Positions 45,183 through 54,398 are shown, counted from the first letter of the stretch. The stretch is 64,000 nucleotides of DNA from Pleurocapsa minor GSE-CHR-MK 17-07R (GCA_019359125.1 JAHHHY010000001.1:1-64000); one strand, 5' to 3'. Numbers and translations are program-made. The notes: a model not told the origin generated them from the letters alone.

Positions 45183-46991
45183 ATGGATCGTACAGTGCCC
45201 AAGACAGGCAGCGAAGATATCGAGCTGTACATGCGGACGTATTACTCGCTGCTGCGCTCCAGCCAGACGTTTCAACTGGAGACGCTGGTAGAGGCGCACA
45301 TGGCGATGGAATCGTCGCTGCATGTGAAGGCGCGCCTGCCCGTGCCGGATATTTCGGCGCTGATTTACAGCACGCTGCGCCTGCCTGCCTGCATGGTCGA
45401 TGTGACCAGCGTGGTGCTGGGGCAGATTGAAAAATCGTTCACGGATGCCAGCTATGCCGTCAATGAATGGGAGCGTGTGACTGCCCCCGGTCGGCGTCGC
45501 CGTATGCATTTCGATGGCACAGGCACGCTGGCGGTGTTCATCGCCAGTCGGTCTGACATTGATGACCTGATTCCTATGCTGACGGCCTATCAGATCGAGT
45601 GGAACAAGGTACATGTGCTGCTTCAGGGGCCGGTGGCGCGGCTGTTTCTGGCCCAGCATGGCGAGCGCACCGAGCCGCTGAGTATGGCCGAGCGCAGCCT
45701 GCTGGCAACCGCCTTGCAGACCGATGAAGAAGACCTGCGCCGCCTGGAATCCATCTGGGGCGACCGCTTCATCGCGGTGCTGAGCAAGATGGGCGCACGG
45801 CGCAAGCAGATCGGCCTGAAGCAGACGGCCGGTTCGGTGGCAGATTATCGCCGTGCGACGGCCCACTGGTGGGACGATATCAGCATACATCTCAAACAGC
45901 AGACCTCGCCGGTGATTGACCTGGAGGACCGGCCGGTCTATTTCATCAGCAGCAATACGCATTCGCTGGTAAACCTGCTGACGGGCTTTGCCTTGCGCGA
46001 GGAACGCAACCTGATCGACTATATGGAGTCGAAAGGGCACGAGGCGCTGATTGCCGAATACCGCCAGGTGCTTTCGGACGAAGGCGCGACGCACAAGAAC
46101 AACTTCCTGTACTACGTGCAGAAGAAGTATCTCTCGGATGGCGACGCGGCTGTGCGCCGCCGTGCCCGCGATGTCGAGCGCGAGCTGAATATTCAGCGCA
46201 TCCCCAGCAAGCATGGCAGCGACCTGGAGACGCAGATTATCGAGCTGCGCCGCCTGAAATCCGACTGGATCGACCCGCGCCTGATGCCAGGCGTGAATCC
46301 GATGCTGTTCGCCAATTCAGACGCCGTGATCGTCAATGTGGATTACCCGCTGGGGCTGGCGGCCTATGAGCTGCTGGCGCGCCTGTCCGAGCGAGCGGCC
46401 CTGCTGGGTGTGTATGTGATGGGCAAGGCCGCCACGCTGAATGGACGCATCGGCGATGTGATGATTTCCAACGTCGTGCATGACGAGCATTCGCAGAATA
46501 CCTACATGTTCCAGAACTGTTTCGCCGCTTCTGACGTGGCGCCACACCTGACCTACAGCATGGTGCTGGACAACCAGAAGGCGATCAGCGCGCCGGGGAC
46601 ATTCCTGCAGAATCCGCGCTATATGGACGTGTTTTACCGCGAAGGCTATACCGTCATCGAGATGGAAGCCGGCCCGTATCTGTCAGCGGTGTACGAGGCC
46701 ACGCGCCCGAAGCGCCATCCGCAGAACGAAATTGTCAACCTGTATGCCGCGCCGTTCGACGTGGGCTTCCTGCATTACGCGTCGGATACCCCTTTCACCA
46801 AGGGGCATAATCTGGGCGCCAGCAACCTCAGTTATGCGGGCATCGACCCGACCTATGCGTCGACCGTGGCGATCATGCGCCGGATTCTTGAGCGCGATAT
46901 GACCCGCCTGAAACCCGTGCTGGATGTCCATCATTTCGCGCAGGCGGAACCTGCTGATGCCGAGACTGCGCTGAACGGAACTGTATCGTAG
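45183..46991 (+). CDS. Nucleoside phosphorylase-like protein of unknown function (DUF6909-like)
   Basis: Residues about 1-370 are an uncharacterised domain; from about 377 (SDAVIVNVDYPLGLAAYELL) the sequence looks like a nucleoside phosphorylase-like fold, with VVHDEHSQNTYMFQNCF and, near residues 493-495, IEMEAGPYLSAVYE. The Glu-Met-Glu pattern is where PNP/UDP phosphorylases bind ribose. I believe this is the family catalogued as DUF6909, but I cannot verify it. It lies between the FAD/2Fe-2S and the Mo-subunit genes, which suggests purine metabolism. Whether it is a phosphorylase is not shown. Confidence 0.72.
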   Translation: MDRTVPKTGSEDIELYMRTYYSLLRSSQTFQLETLVEAHMAMESSLHVKARLPVPDISALIYSTLRLPACMVDVTSVVLGQIEKSFTDASYAVNEWERVTAPGRRRRMHFDGTGTLAVFIASRSDIDDLIPMLTAYQIEWNKVHVLLQGPVARLFLAQHGERTEPLSMAERSLLATALQTDEEDLRRLESIWGDRFIAVLSKMGARRKQIGLKQTAGSVADYRRATAHWWDDISIHLKQQTSPVIDLEDRPVYFISSNTHSLVNLLTGFALREERNLIDYMESKGHEALIAEYRQVLSDEGATHKNNFLYYVQKKYLSDGDAAVRRRARDVERELNIQRIPSKHGSDLETQIIELRRLKSDWIDPRLMPGVNPMLFANSDAVIVNVDYPLGLAAYELLARLSERAALLGVYVMGKAATLNGRIGDVMISNVVHDEHSQNTYMFQNCFAASDVAPHLTYSMVLDNQKAISAPGTFLQNPRYMDVFYREGYTVIEMEAGPYLSAVYEATRPKRHPQNEIVNLYAAPFDVGFLHYASDTPFTKGHNLGASNLSYAGIDPTYASTVAIMRRILERDMTRLKPVLDVHHFAQAEPADAETALNGTVS

Positions 46992-47012
46992 CCAAACAAG
47001 TGATTGACTGAC

Positions 47013-49244
47013 ATGACGAAAAAAGACCAGATTGCAATTGGCCACAGCGTGAAGCGGCTGGATGGCGTCGGCAAAGTGACCGGCGAGTCGCCGTATCCGG
47101 GCGATATTGACCTGCCGGGCCAGTTGTGGATGAAGATCCGCTTCAGTGATCGTGCCCATGCCTGCATCCGTGCCATCGATACGACGGAAGCGGCAGCCAT
47201 GCCCGGCGTGGTGCGCGTCTTCACGGCGGCGGATGTGCCTGTGAATGAATACGGCCTGGTGTGGAAAGATCAGCCGGTGTTGTGCGGGCCGGGCAGCGAC
47301 AAACCGGGCGCCGATATCGTGCGCTGCTACATGGACATGGTGGGGCTGGTGGTGGCCGAGACGGAAGCGCAGGCTGCCGCTGCCGCAGCGCGCATTCACA
47401 TCGACTATGAAGACCTGCCCGCCGTGTTTGATATGGACGCCGCGATGCAGGACGGTGCGCCGCAGATTCATCCCCAGTGCGAACAGAACATCATGGCGCA
47501 TTACCGGATTCGCCTCGGCGACATGGATGCGGGCTGGGCGCAGGCCGATGTCGTGGTCGAGGGTGAATTCGATACCGGCTATCAGGAACATGCCTATTTG
47601 CAGCCTGAGGCTGGCCTCGGCTACATCGATGAGCTGGACCGCGTGACGGTCATCGTTGCCGGGCAGTGGGTGCATGAAGACCAGGATCTGATCGCGCATG
47701 CGCTGGCGCTGCCGCCCGAACAGGTGCGCGTGGTCTATCCGGCGATTGGCGGCGCGTTCGGCGGTCGTGAAGACATGTCGGTGCAGATCGTGCTGGCTTT
47801 GGCCGCACATGTGCTGCGCCGTCCGGTCAAGATCGTGTGGAGCCGCGAGGAATCGATCCAGTATCACCACAAGCGCCATCCGGTGCGCATTCATGCCAAA
47901 TGGGGCGCGACCTCCGATGGGCAGATTGTGGCCTGCGAGGCGACGGTGACGGGCGATGCCGGGCCGTATAACTACACCTCGACCAAGGTGATGGGCAATG
48001 CCTCGCTCATGGCGACCGGCCCGTATGTGATTCCCAACTGCCATATCGACACCCTCGCTGTGGCCACCAATAACATCTGCACGGGGGCGTTTCGAGGCTT
48101 TGGCGCGCCACAGGCTGCCTTTGCCGCTGAGGGCATGATCAATCGGCTCGCCGACGCGCTGGGCATGGACCCGATTTCGCTGCGGCTGAAGAACAGCATC
48201 CGCGAAGGCAGCATCATCTCGGTCGGGACGCCGCTGCCTAAGGGCGTCAGCATGCCGCAGGTGATCGAAGCCTGCGCCCGCGAGTCGTTCTGGCAGCAGA
48301 CCGGCGATGGGGATAGCTGGTCGCGCAAGGCGATCAGCCAGCCGGCCAATCCGTCGCTGCGCCGTGGCGTCGGCTTTGGCTGTGGATTCAAGAATGTCGG
48401 TTTCAGCTTTGGCTTTCCAGAGCAAAGCTGGGCCACGGTCGAGCTGTATGGCGACGCTGAAATTCAGGAAGTCGTCGTGCGCCATGCCGGGGCAGAGGTC
48501 GGCCAGGGCACGCACACCGTCATGCGCCAGATGACCGCCGAAGCGGTGGGCGTCCCGCTGGAGAAGGTGCGGCTGATCGGGCACGACACCGCCGAGACGC
48601 ACACGTCCGGCAGCGCGTCGGCCTCGCGCATGACCTTCATGGCGGGCAATGCGATCGTGGGTGCGGCAGAACGGGCGCTGGCGCAGTGGCACGCCGAGGA
48701 ACGCCCGGCCAAAGCGACTTTCCAGTATCGTCCGCCGCGCACGACCATGTATGACCCGACCACCGGCAAGAGCGAACCAAATTTCGCCTATGGCTATGTG
48801 GCCCAGGGTGTCGAAGTGGAAGTGGACATCGACACCGGTTTCGTCAATGTGCTGCGCGTGATTTGTGCCGACGATGTCGGCCATGCCATTAATCCTCAGC
48901 TGGTGCAGGGGCAGGTGGAAGGCGCTGTCGTGCAGGCGCTAGGCTATGCCGTGATGGAAAACCTGATCTCGCGCGACGGCAAAATTCGCAATCCGTATTT
49001 ATCGACCTATCTGATTCCCACGGTGCTGGATGTGCCCATCGAGGTGAAGTCGGTCATCCTGGAGTACCCGGACCCGATTGGCCCGTTTGGCGCACGCGGC
49101 ATGGCCGAAATGCCGTTTATCCCGCTGGCCCCGGCGATTGCCGCGGCTGTGCATGATGCCACCGGCGTGTGGCTGGACGAACTGCCGATGATTCCGGAGC
49201 GCGTGGTGAGGAAACTGAGGGCGCATGGCATTGGCGGCATTTAG
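47013..49244 (+). CDS. Molybdenum hydroxylase molybdopterin-binding subunit (xanthine dehydrogenase family)
   Basis: The large Mo subunit has the expected blocks: SVKRLDGVGKVTGESPY, the Mo-proximal GGAFGGRED, TGAFRGFGAPQAAF, and the C-terminal GARGMAEMP with the catalytic Glu. The 743 aa length is usual. ATG 47013 is chosen over TTG 47004. My hand alignment places Glu in the bovine Glu802 position but Asn near Arg880, so purine specificity is not settled. The gene overlaps yqeB by 20 bases. With YqeB and YqeC it is probably a selenium-dependent hydroxylase, which would carry a labile Se at the Mo. Confidence 0.9.
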   Translation: MTKKDQIAIGHSVKRLDGVGKVTGESPYPGDIDLPGQLWMKIRFSDRAHACIRAIDTTEAAAMPGVVRVFTAADVPVNEYGLVWKDQPVLCGPGSDKPGADIVRCYMDMVGLVVAETEAQAAAAAARIHIDYEDLPAVFDMDAAMQDGAPQIHPQCEQNIMAHYRIRLGDMDAGWAQADVVVEGEFDTGYQEHAYLQPEAGLGYIDELDRVTVIVAGQWVHEDQDLIAHALALPPEQVRVVYPAIGGAFGGREDMSVQIVLALAAHVLRRPVKIVWSREESIQYHHKRHPVRIHAKWGATSDGQIVACEATVTGDAGPYNYTSTKVMGNASLMATGPYVIPNCHIDTLAVATNNICTGAFRGFGAPQAAFAAEGMINRLADALGMDPISLRLKNSIREGSIISVGTPLPKGVSMPQVIEACARESFWQQTGDGDSWSRKAISQPANPSLRRGVGFGCGFKNVGFSFGFPEQSWATVELYGDAEIQEVVVRHAGAEVGQGTHTVMRQMTAEAVGVPLEKVRLIGHDTAETHTSGSASASRMTFMAGNAIVGAAERALAQWHAEERPAKATFQYRPPRTTMYDPTTGKSEPNFAYGYVAQGVEVEVDIDTGFVNVLRVICADDVGHAINPQLVQGQVEGAVVQALGYAVMENLISRDGKIRNPYLSTYLIPTVLDVPIEVKSVILEYPDPIGPFGARGMAEMPFIPLAPAIAAAVHDATGVWLDELPMIPERVVRKLRAHGIGGI

Positions 49245-50046
49245 CTGGAAGACGATTCCACGGGCGGTGGTGCTGGGCGGGGGCGACCTGGCCAGCGGCG
49301 TGATTCTGCGCCTGCACCGCGCCGGCTTTCATGTGGTCGTGCTGGAGCTGGCCACGCCGCTGCTGGTGCGCCGGGCAGTCAGCTTTGGCGATGCCGTGTT
49401 TTCGGGCGAGCGCACGGTCGAGGGCGTGGTTGCGCGTTCGGTCGGCTTTTATGGCGTGGATGCTGCGCTGCGCGCCGGTGAAGTCCCGGTGGTGGTCGAT
49501 CCGAACGGCATGGCGATGACGCATCTGCATCCCGATGTGCTGGTGGATGCGCGCATGGAGAAGCGCAACCTGGGCATCACCCTGAAAAGCGCGCCGGTTG
49601 TGATCGCGCTTGGGCCGGGTTTCACGGCCGGGCAGGACTGCCATGCGGTCATCGAGACCAACCGCGGCCATAATCTGGGCCGGGCGATTTATGCGGGCCC
49701 GGCCGAGCCGGACACGGGGGAGCCGGGCAGCATCGGCAGTCAGACGCATTCGCGGGTGCTGCGTGCCCCGGCAGATGGCTTCGTGCTGCCGCAGGCCGAC
49801 ATCGGCGATCTGATTCCTGAGGGAGCGGTCATCGCCACCGTGGACGGACAGCCGATCAGGGCCGCATTCACCGGCACCTTGCGCGGCATCATCCATGAAA
49901 GCGTGCCGGTGAAAGCGGGCATGAAGGTGGGCGACCTGGACCCGCGTGCGAAACGCGAGCACTGCTTCAGCATCTCCGACAAATCACTCGCGGTGGGCGG
50001 CGGCGCGCTGGAAGCGGCGCTGTTTCTGCTGCATCAGCTGAAGTGA
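49225..50046 (+). CDS. yqeB: Selenium-dependent molybdenum hydroxylase system protein YqeB
   Basis: YqeB proteins accompany YqeC and the selenium-dependent hydroxylases and are thought to help make or insert the Se-Mo site. The N-terminus has AVVLGGGDLASGVILRLHRAGFHVVVLE, a Rossmann-like start. Length is normal at 273 aa. It begins inside the end of the Mo-subunit gene (20-base overlap) and overlaps the YqeC gene by 4 bases (GTGA), so translation is coupled. The precise biochemical step is not established for the family. Confidence 0.85.
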   Translation: MALAAFSWKTIPRAVVLGGGDLASGVILRLHRAGFHVVVLELATPLLVRRAVSFGDAVFSGERTVEGVVARSVGFYGVDAALRAGEVPVVVDPNGMAMTHLHPDVLVDARMEKRNLGITLKSAPVVIALGPGFTAGQDCHAVIETNRGHNLGRAIYAGPAEPDTGEPGSIGSQTHSRVLRAPADGFVLPQADIGDLIPEGAVIATVDGQPIRAAFTGTLRGIIHESVPVKAGMKVGDLDPRAKREHCFSISDKSLAVGGGALEAALFLLHQLK

Positions 50047-51401
50047 AGCTGGCCGACGCATTTGCCGTTCGCCGTGGCGACGTGGTGTCGTTTGTCGGCG
50101 CGGGCGGCAAGACCAGCACCCTGCTGGCCCTGGGCAAAGAACTTGCGGACGCGGGCTGGCGGGTGCTGGCCACCACCACCACACGCCTCGCGGCCGACCA
50201 ACTGAATCTGTTCCCCGAAGCACTGCCAGCCGATGTGCCACGCGCCAGCCTGGTCCGTGCGCTGGACGAAAAGCGGTTCATCTGTCTGTATCACGACATC
50301 GAGCAGGGCAAGGCGCTGGGCATCCCGCCTGAGCTGGTGAGCCAGTTTCTGGATGATGCTGATGCAGACGTTATGCTGGTGGAGGCGGACGGCGCCCGCG
50401 GCCTGCACTTCAAAGCGCCGCGCCTGCACGAGCCGGTCATCCCGGCCGAGACCACGCTGGCGGTGCCCACGGTGTCGATTGGGGTGCTGGGCCAGCCCTT
50501 GAATGAGGCGCATGTCATGGGCGCAGGCCTGATACATGACGCGTTTGGTTTTCCGCTGGACGAGCCGGTCAAGTCGCCGTGGGTGGCGCAGGTGCTGCGC
50601 GATCCGGCCTTCGGGCTGAAGGGCGTTCCGCCAGGTGCGCGGGTTGTCGGCTGGGTTAATCAGGTCCCGCCCACGGGCTATATGCTTGGCCGTGCGCGCA
50701 TGATCGCCAGCCTGATGCTGCGCCAGCCTCGCATCAGCGCGGCCGCGTTTGGCAGTGCCCAGGCACCCAATCCTGTCCATGAAGCGCGCTCACGCGTCGG
50801 CGCGGTGATTCTGGCGGCGGGTATGAGCACGCGCATGCAGGGCGAGATGAAGGTGCTGCTGCCGTGGCAGGGCCAGCGCACCATCCTGGAGCATCTGATT
50901 CAGCGGCTGTATGATGCCAAAGTGGATGACGTGGTGGTCGTGACCGGCCATCGCGCGCCTGAAGTGAAAGCTGCCGCCGAGCGCATGGGCGCACGGGTGA
51001 CGCATAACCCGCGCTATGCCAGCGGCGAAATGCTGTCGTCACTTCAGGCGGGGCTATCTGCTTTGGGGGCAGGGGTGTCGGCCGCGATGGTTGTGCTGGG
51101 CGATCAGCCGCGCCTGAATCCGCCCATCCTCAGGCAGGTCATGGAGACCTATTTCGGCGGCAGCGCGCTGATCGTTGCACCCAGCTACCAGCACCGTCGC
51201 GGCCATCCCATCCTGATTGATCGCCGTCTGTGGCCGGAGCTGCTGGCCCTGCCAGACGGATCCGCCCCGCGTGACGTGATAAACCGCCACGCGGATCAGA
51301 CCGCGTATGTGGTGACGACAGATGATGGGGTGGTCAATGATGTGGATACCCCGCAGGCTTATCGCGAGGAGCGCCGTCGTGCAGGGCTGGGGGATGGCTG
51401 A
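50043..51401 (+). CDS. YqeC-MocA fusion: selenium cofactor factor and molybdopterin cytidylyltransferase-like protein
   Basis: Residues about 1-245 are YqeC, with FVGAGGKTSTLLALG, a P-loop-like nucleotide-binding motif, then VLATTTTRL. From about residue 252 (VGAVILAAGMSTRM) a nucleotidyltransferase domain of the MocA/YgfJ type follows, with GDQPRLNPPIL in the middle. In E. coli yqeC and mocA (ygfJ) are separate genes. A fusion implies that the two steps work on the same cofactor. The start is GTG in a 4-base overlap with yqeB. Confidence 0.87.
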   Translation: MKLADAFAVRRGDVVSFVGAGGKTSTLLALGKELADAGWRVLATTTTRLAADQLNLFPEALPADVPRASLVRALDEKRFICLYHDIEQGKALGIPPELVSQFLDDADADVMLVEADGARGLHFKAPRLHEPVIPAETTLAVPTVSIGVLGQPLNEAHVMGAGLIHDAFGFPLDEPVKSPWVAQVLRDPAFGLKGVPPGARVVGWVNQVPPTGYMLGRARMIASLMLRQPRISAAAFGSAQAPNPVHEARSRVGAVILAAGMSTRMQGEMKVLLPWQGQRTILEHLIQRLYDAKVDDVVVVTGHRAPEVKAAAERMGARVTHNPRYASGEMLSSLQAGLSALGAGVSAAMVVLGDQPRLNPPILRQVMETYFGGSALIVAPSYQHRRGHPILIDRRLWPELLALPDGSAPRDVINRHADQTAYVVTTDDGVVNDVDTPQAYREERRRAGLGDG

Positions 51402-51412
51402 TGTGTGGTGCC

Positions 51413-51667
51413 CTAAAACTGACGCCCTAACCAGCGCAGCAGGCGGTGTTTTCTGGCAGGAGACGGTGAACAGTCTTCGATCGTGAGTTGGTTTTCGTCA
51501 ATGAGCCTGCGGGTGAGCACAGCCAGTTCATGCGCGTGCATCTTCACCCCGTTTACCACCACCCAGTCACCGCGCAGCGCGCGAACATCCCCGGCTGGCT
51601 TTTTGTAGATCTTCTCATAGACCTGACAATAGCTGGCGAGCACTTCTTCGACTAAATTTTCCGGCAT
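51413..51667 (-). CDS. Small hypothetical protein, 84 aa
   Basis: A basic, soluble polypeptide with no membrane segment or cysteine motif. I recognise no family. Its tail (RKHRLLRWLGRQF) is strongly basic. It faces the hydroxylase genes at a 12-base gap and is divergent from punA. A possible DNA- or RNA-binding role is a guess. Confidence 0.55.
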   Translation of the reverse strand: MPENLVEEVLASYCQVYEKIYKKPAGDVRALRGDWVVVNGVKMHAHELAVLTRRLIDENQLTIEDCSPSPARKHRLLRWLGRQF

Positions 51668-51754
51668 ATGAAACGTTTAACAGTCCCGACTTATATAACG
51701 ATATAGCTAACATTCTAAGGTTCATCTCATTTTTTGTCCAGACCACTTTGGGCA

Positions 51755-51782
51755 TTTGTGGCAAAAGGCGGCGCGCTATAAT
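51755..51782 (+). promoter_or_regulatory. Promoter before punA
   Basis: TATAAT (51777-51782) is perfect and sits in GCGCGCTATAATG, with a weak TTTGTG 16 bases upstream. The GTG start is at 51819. Confidence 0.45.
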
Positions 51783-51818
51783 GAAAGGCCTGTGCAAGGA
51801 TCCACCGGAGAGACCAAC

Positions 51819-52664
51819 GTGACCGAACAAAGCCCGTATGAAGCCGCCGCAGCCGCCATTCGCACTTTCACATCGCAGTCTGTTCAGGTCGGTCTTGTGC
51901 TGGGCAGCGGATTAGGCGGCCTGGCCGACACGGTTGAAAACGCGGTCAGCATCCCCTATAGCGAGATTCCGGGGTTCCCGGTGTCGACCGTGCACGGGCA
52001 TCGCGGCGAGCTTGTGATTGGCCAGCTGGAGGGCTGCGGTGTGGCCGTACAGCGCGGACGGGCGCACTTTTATGAGGGCTATACGCCGCAGCAGGTGGTC
52101 TTTCCCATTCGCGTGATGAAATATCTGGGCGCACAGACCGTCATCCTGACCAACGCGGCGGGCGGTGTGAACAAGCAGTTTCGGGTGGGCGATATCATGA
52201 TCATGAACGACCACATCAATTTTGTCGGGCTGGCGGGACACAATCCGCTGGTGGGCCCGAACGATGACAGCCTGGGCACGCGCTTCCCCGGTATGTCGCA
52301 GGCCTATGACCGGGTCCTGCGCGCTGTGGCGCGTGCTGCGGCCGTCGATGCTGGTGTGCCGTTCCACGAAGGCGCATACTGCTGCGTCAGCGGGCCTATG
52401 TTTGAATCGCCCGCCGAGATCCGGATGCTGCGCACGATTGGCGCCGATGCGGTGGGCATGTCCACGGTACACGAGGCGATCGCGGCGCGTCATGCCGGCA
52501 TACGCGTGCTGGCGATGTCTGGCATCACCAATGAATGTATCGACCAGGTCGATACCACCATGGATGCCAATCACGAAGAAGTTCTGGAAGCGGGTGTGAT
52601 GATCGTGCCGCGCATGACCGCGTTGATTCGCGGCGCGCTGCGCGGCATTGCTGCAGGCAAATAG
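51819..52664 (+). CDS. punA: Purine nucleoside phosphorylase
   Basis: The enzyme splits inosine or guanosine with phosphate to base and ribose 1-phosphate. The trimeric PNP family blocks are present: GLVLGSGLGGLAD, HGHRGELVIG, LTNAAGGVN, GPMFESPAEIRML and SGITN. The Asn in SGITN (about residue 238, matching Asn243 of the bovine enzyme) favours 6-oxopurines, since methylthioadenosine phosphorylases have Asp there. GTG 51819 has a CCGGAG site; the longer frame to 51756 has little support. Its place beside the hydroxylase genes suggests the product base is then oxidised. Confidence 0.93.
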   Translation: MTEQSPYEAAAAAIRTFTSQSVQVGLVLGSGLGGLADTVENAVSIPYSEIPGFPVSTVHGHRGELVIGQLEGCGVAVQRGRAHFYEGYTPQQVVFPIRVMKYLGAQTVILTNAAGGVNKQFRVGDIMIMNDHINFVGLAGHNPLVGPNDDSLGTRFPGMSQAYDRVLRAVARAAAVDAGVPFHEGAYCCVSGPMFESPAEIRMLRTIGADAVGMSTVHEAIAARHAGIRVLAMSGITNECIDQVDTTMDANHEEVLEAGVMIVPRMTALIRGALRGIAAGK

Positions 52665-52697
52665 CCGCACCGCAAGCATTGGAGGGAGGTCGGCCCT

Positions 52698-53513
52698 ATG
52701 GCTGCCCTGGTATTTCTGATCGAACAATGGGCGACTGGCCTGTACATCATTTTCGGGGCCTTGTTCGTCTTGCAGTTGTGGCGGCTGCGCGCCGCCCGAA
52801 TGAGCCTGCGCGCGACGCAGTTTGAGCTGGAGCGGTCGCTGGGCCGTTTCCGCCTGGCGAATACCGCCACCTACAGCATCCTGCTGCTGGAGGCCATTCT
52901 GGTGGTGGTGGGTGTACAGCAGATCGTCGCGCCGACCGTGCGTGCCCAATTGGGCGACACGATTGGCACCGTGCTCATCACCGCCAGCGACGGGGACTTT
53001 CGCACGCCCACGCCAGTGCCGCCGTCCGGCCAGTTTGTCATCGATTCCAGCGGTGTGCAGCTTGGCGAGGTCAATCCGGCCAATCAGATTCAGCCGACCC
53101 CGACGCTGACGCCCACCTTTGTGGGCACCATCATCCCGAATTCACCGGCCGTCGTGGGGTGTGATACGCCGAATGCGCAGCTTCAGGTGCCGGCCAATGG
53201 CATGATTGTGTTCGAGCCGATTATCGTGCGCGGCACCGCGTTCACTGATGACTTTGCGTTTTACAAGTTCGAGCTGAACGGCCCGGCCACCTTTGGCAAT
53301 TTTGCGCCGCTGGCGATTGATGGCGCGCAGCCTGTCATCGAAGTGGGCGAGCTGGGACAGTTTGTGCCCGCGTTTTACAGTACCGGCGAGTACCGGTTCC
53401 GGGTTGTGGTGTTTGACGTGAACAATGTGGCGCGTGCATCGTGTGAGCTGACAATCTATATTCAGGATCCGATTCCGACGCCGACGCCGCTGGGCACTGC
53501 GGCTGGCAGCTAG
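52698..53513 (+). CDS. Hypothetical membrane-anchored protein with Pro/Thr linkers
   Basis: Two hydrophobic segments (about residues 1-28 and 52-78) are followed by an outer part with Pro/Thr-rich linkers (TPTPVPPSG, PTPTLTPTF) and a beta-rich domain. A last Pro/Thr stretch ends the protein. Linkers of this kind are common in exported Chloroflexi proteins. No enzyme motif seen. It precedes the pantothenate genes by 3 bases but is not obviously related to them. Confidence 0.65.
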   Translation: MAALVFLIEQWATGLYIIFGALFVLQLWRLRAARMSLRATQFELERSLGRFRLANTATYSILLLEAILVVVGVQQIVAPTVRAQLGDTIGTVLITASDGDFRTPTPVPPSGQFVIDSSGVQLGEVNPANQIQPTPTLTPTFVGTIIPNSPAVVGCDTPNAQLQVPANGMIVFEPIIVRGTAFTDDFAFYKFELNGPATFGNFAPLAIDGAQPVIEVGELGQFVPAFYSTGEYRFRVVVFDVNNVARASCELTIYIQDPIPTPTPLGTAAGS

Positions 53514-53516
53514 GCG

Positions 53517-54398
53517 ATGACGGAGCCGGTGCGCATGCTGAACATTGGCATTATCGGCGCGGGCAGGGCCGGGCGACTGCTGGCGCTGGCGCTCCATCGC
53601 GCCGGATGGCCCGTGACCGGCATCTTCAGCCGAACGCAGGAAAGTGCCGGTCGGCTGGCGGGTGCGATGGGTGCGCAGACTGTGGATGCGATTGCCGGCC
53701 TGCCTGCGCTGTGTGACCTGATATTAATTGCCGTGCCTGATGATGCGATTGCCTCAGTGTCGTCGGCGCTGGCGCAGTTCGGTAAGCTGGCAGGGCGCAT
53801 CATCGTCCATACATCAGGGGCACACGACAGCGGCGCGCTGGTGGCTGTGGCGCAGGCTGGCGCACGCACAGGCAGTCTGCATCCGGCCTTTGCCATCAGC
53901 GATGAAGCCTATGCGCTGGCCCATGTGCATGAAGCGACGTTTGCCGTGGAGAGCGATGATGCGTCGGTGCGCGCTGTGCTGTTTGGGCTGGTGCATGCAA
54001 TGGGCGCGACTTCAGTGGAGATTCCGCCGGGGATGAAGGCGCAGTATCATGCCGCGACAGTCATCGCCAGCAACTATCTGGTCACGCTGTATGCGGCATC
54101 GGCTGGTCTGCTGGCAGAGCTGGGCATCGACCGCAAGGCTGCCGCCGGTCTGCTGGAACCGCTGATGCGGGCCGCCCTCGGCAATATCGCGGCACAGGGC
54201 GTGCCCGCTGCGCTGACCGGCCCGATTGCGCGGGGCGATGCCGGCACGGTTGCGCGGCATATTGCGGCGCTGGCCGACCGCGCGGATACTATACTGGAGA
54301 TGTACCAGGTGATGGGGCGTGCGACGCTCCCACTGGCTCAGGCACGGGGACTGGATGCCGCGCTGATTGACGCGCTGCGAACCACCCTGAAAGGATGA
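53517..54398 (+). CDS. Rossmann-like DUF2520 protein next to panB
   Basis: An N-terminal NAD(P)-binding motif IGIIGAGRAGRLLALAL (about residues 9-25) is followed by DLILIAVPDDAIASV and a C-terminal helical DUF2520 domain with GMKAQYHAATVIASNYLV. This family resembles ketopantoate reductase-like enzymes and often lies with panB and panC. By context it may make pantoate from ketopantoate, but this is inference and a classical panE is not in the window. It overlaps panB by 4 bases. Confidence 0.83.
   Translation: MTEPVRMLNIGIIGAGRAGRLLALALHRAGWPVTGIFSRTQESAGRLAGAMGAQTVDAIAGLPALCDLILIAVPDDAIASVSSALAQFGKLAGRIIVHTSGAHDSGALVAVAQAGARTGSLHPAFAISDEAYALAHVHEATFAVESDDASVRAVLFGLVHAMGATSVEIPPGMKAQYHAATVIASNYLVTLYAASAGLLAELGIDRKAAAGLLEPLMRAALGNIAAQGVPAALTGPIARGDAGTVARHIAALADRADTILEMYQVMGRATLPLAQARGLDAALIDALRTTLKG

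Noticed and set aside
46683-48884. A long minus-strand frame of about 733 codons
   Set aside because: It is a shadow of the molybdopterin subunit gene, which has the expected catalytic motifs. The shadow's product is His/Arg-rich and unlike a real protein.
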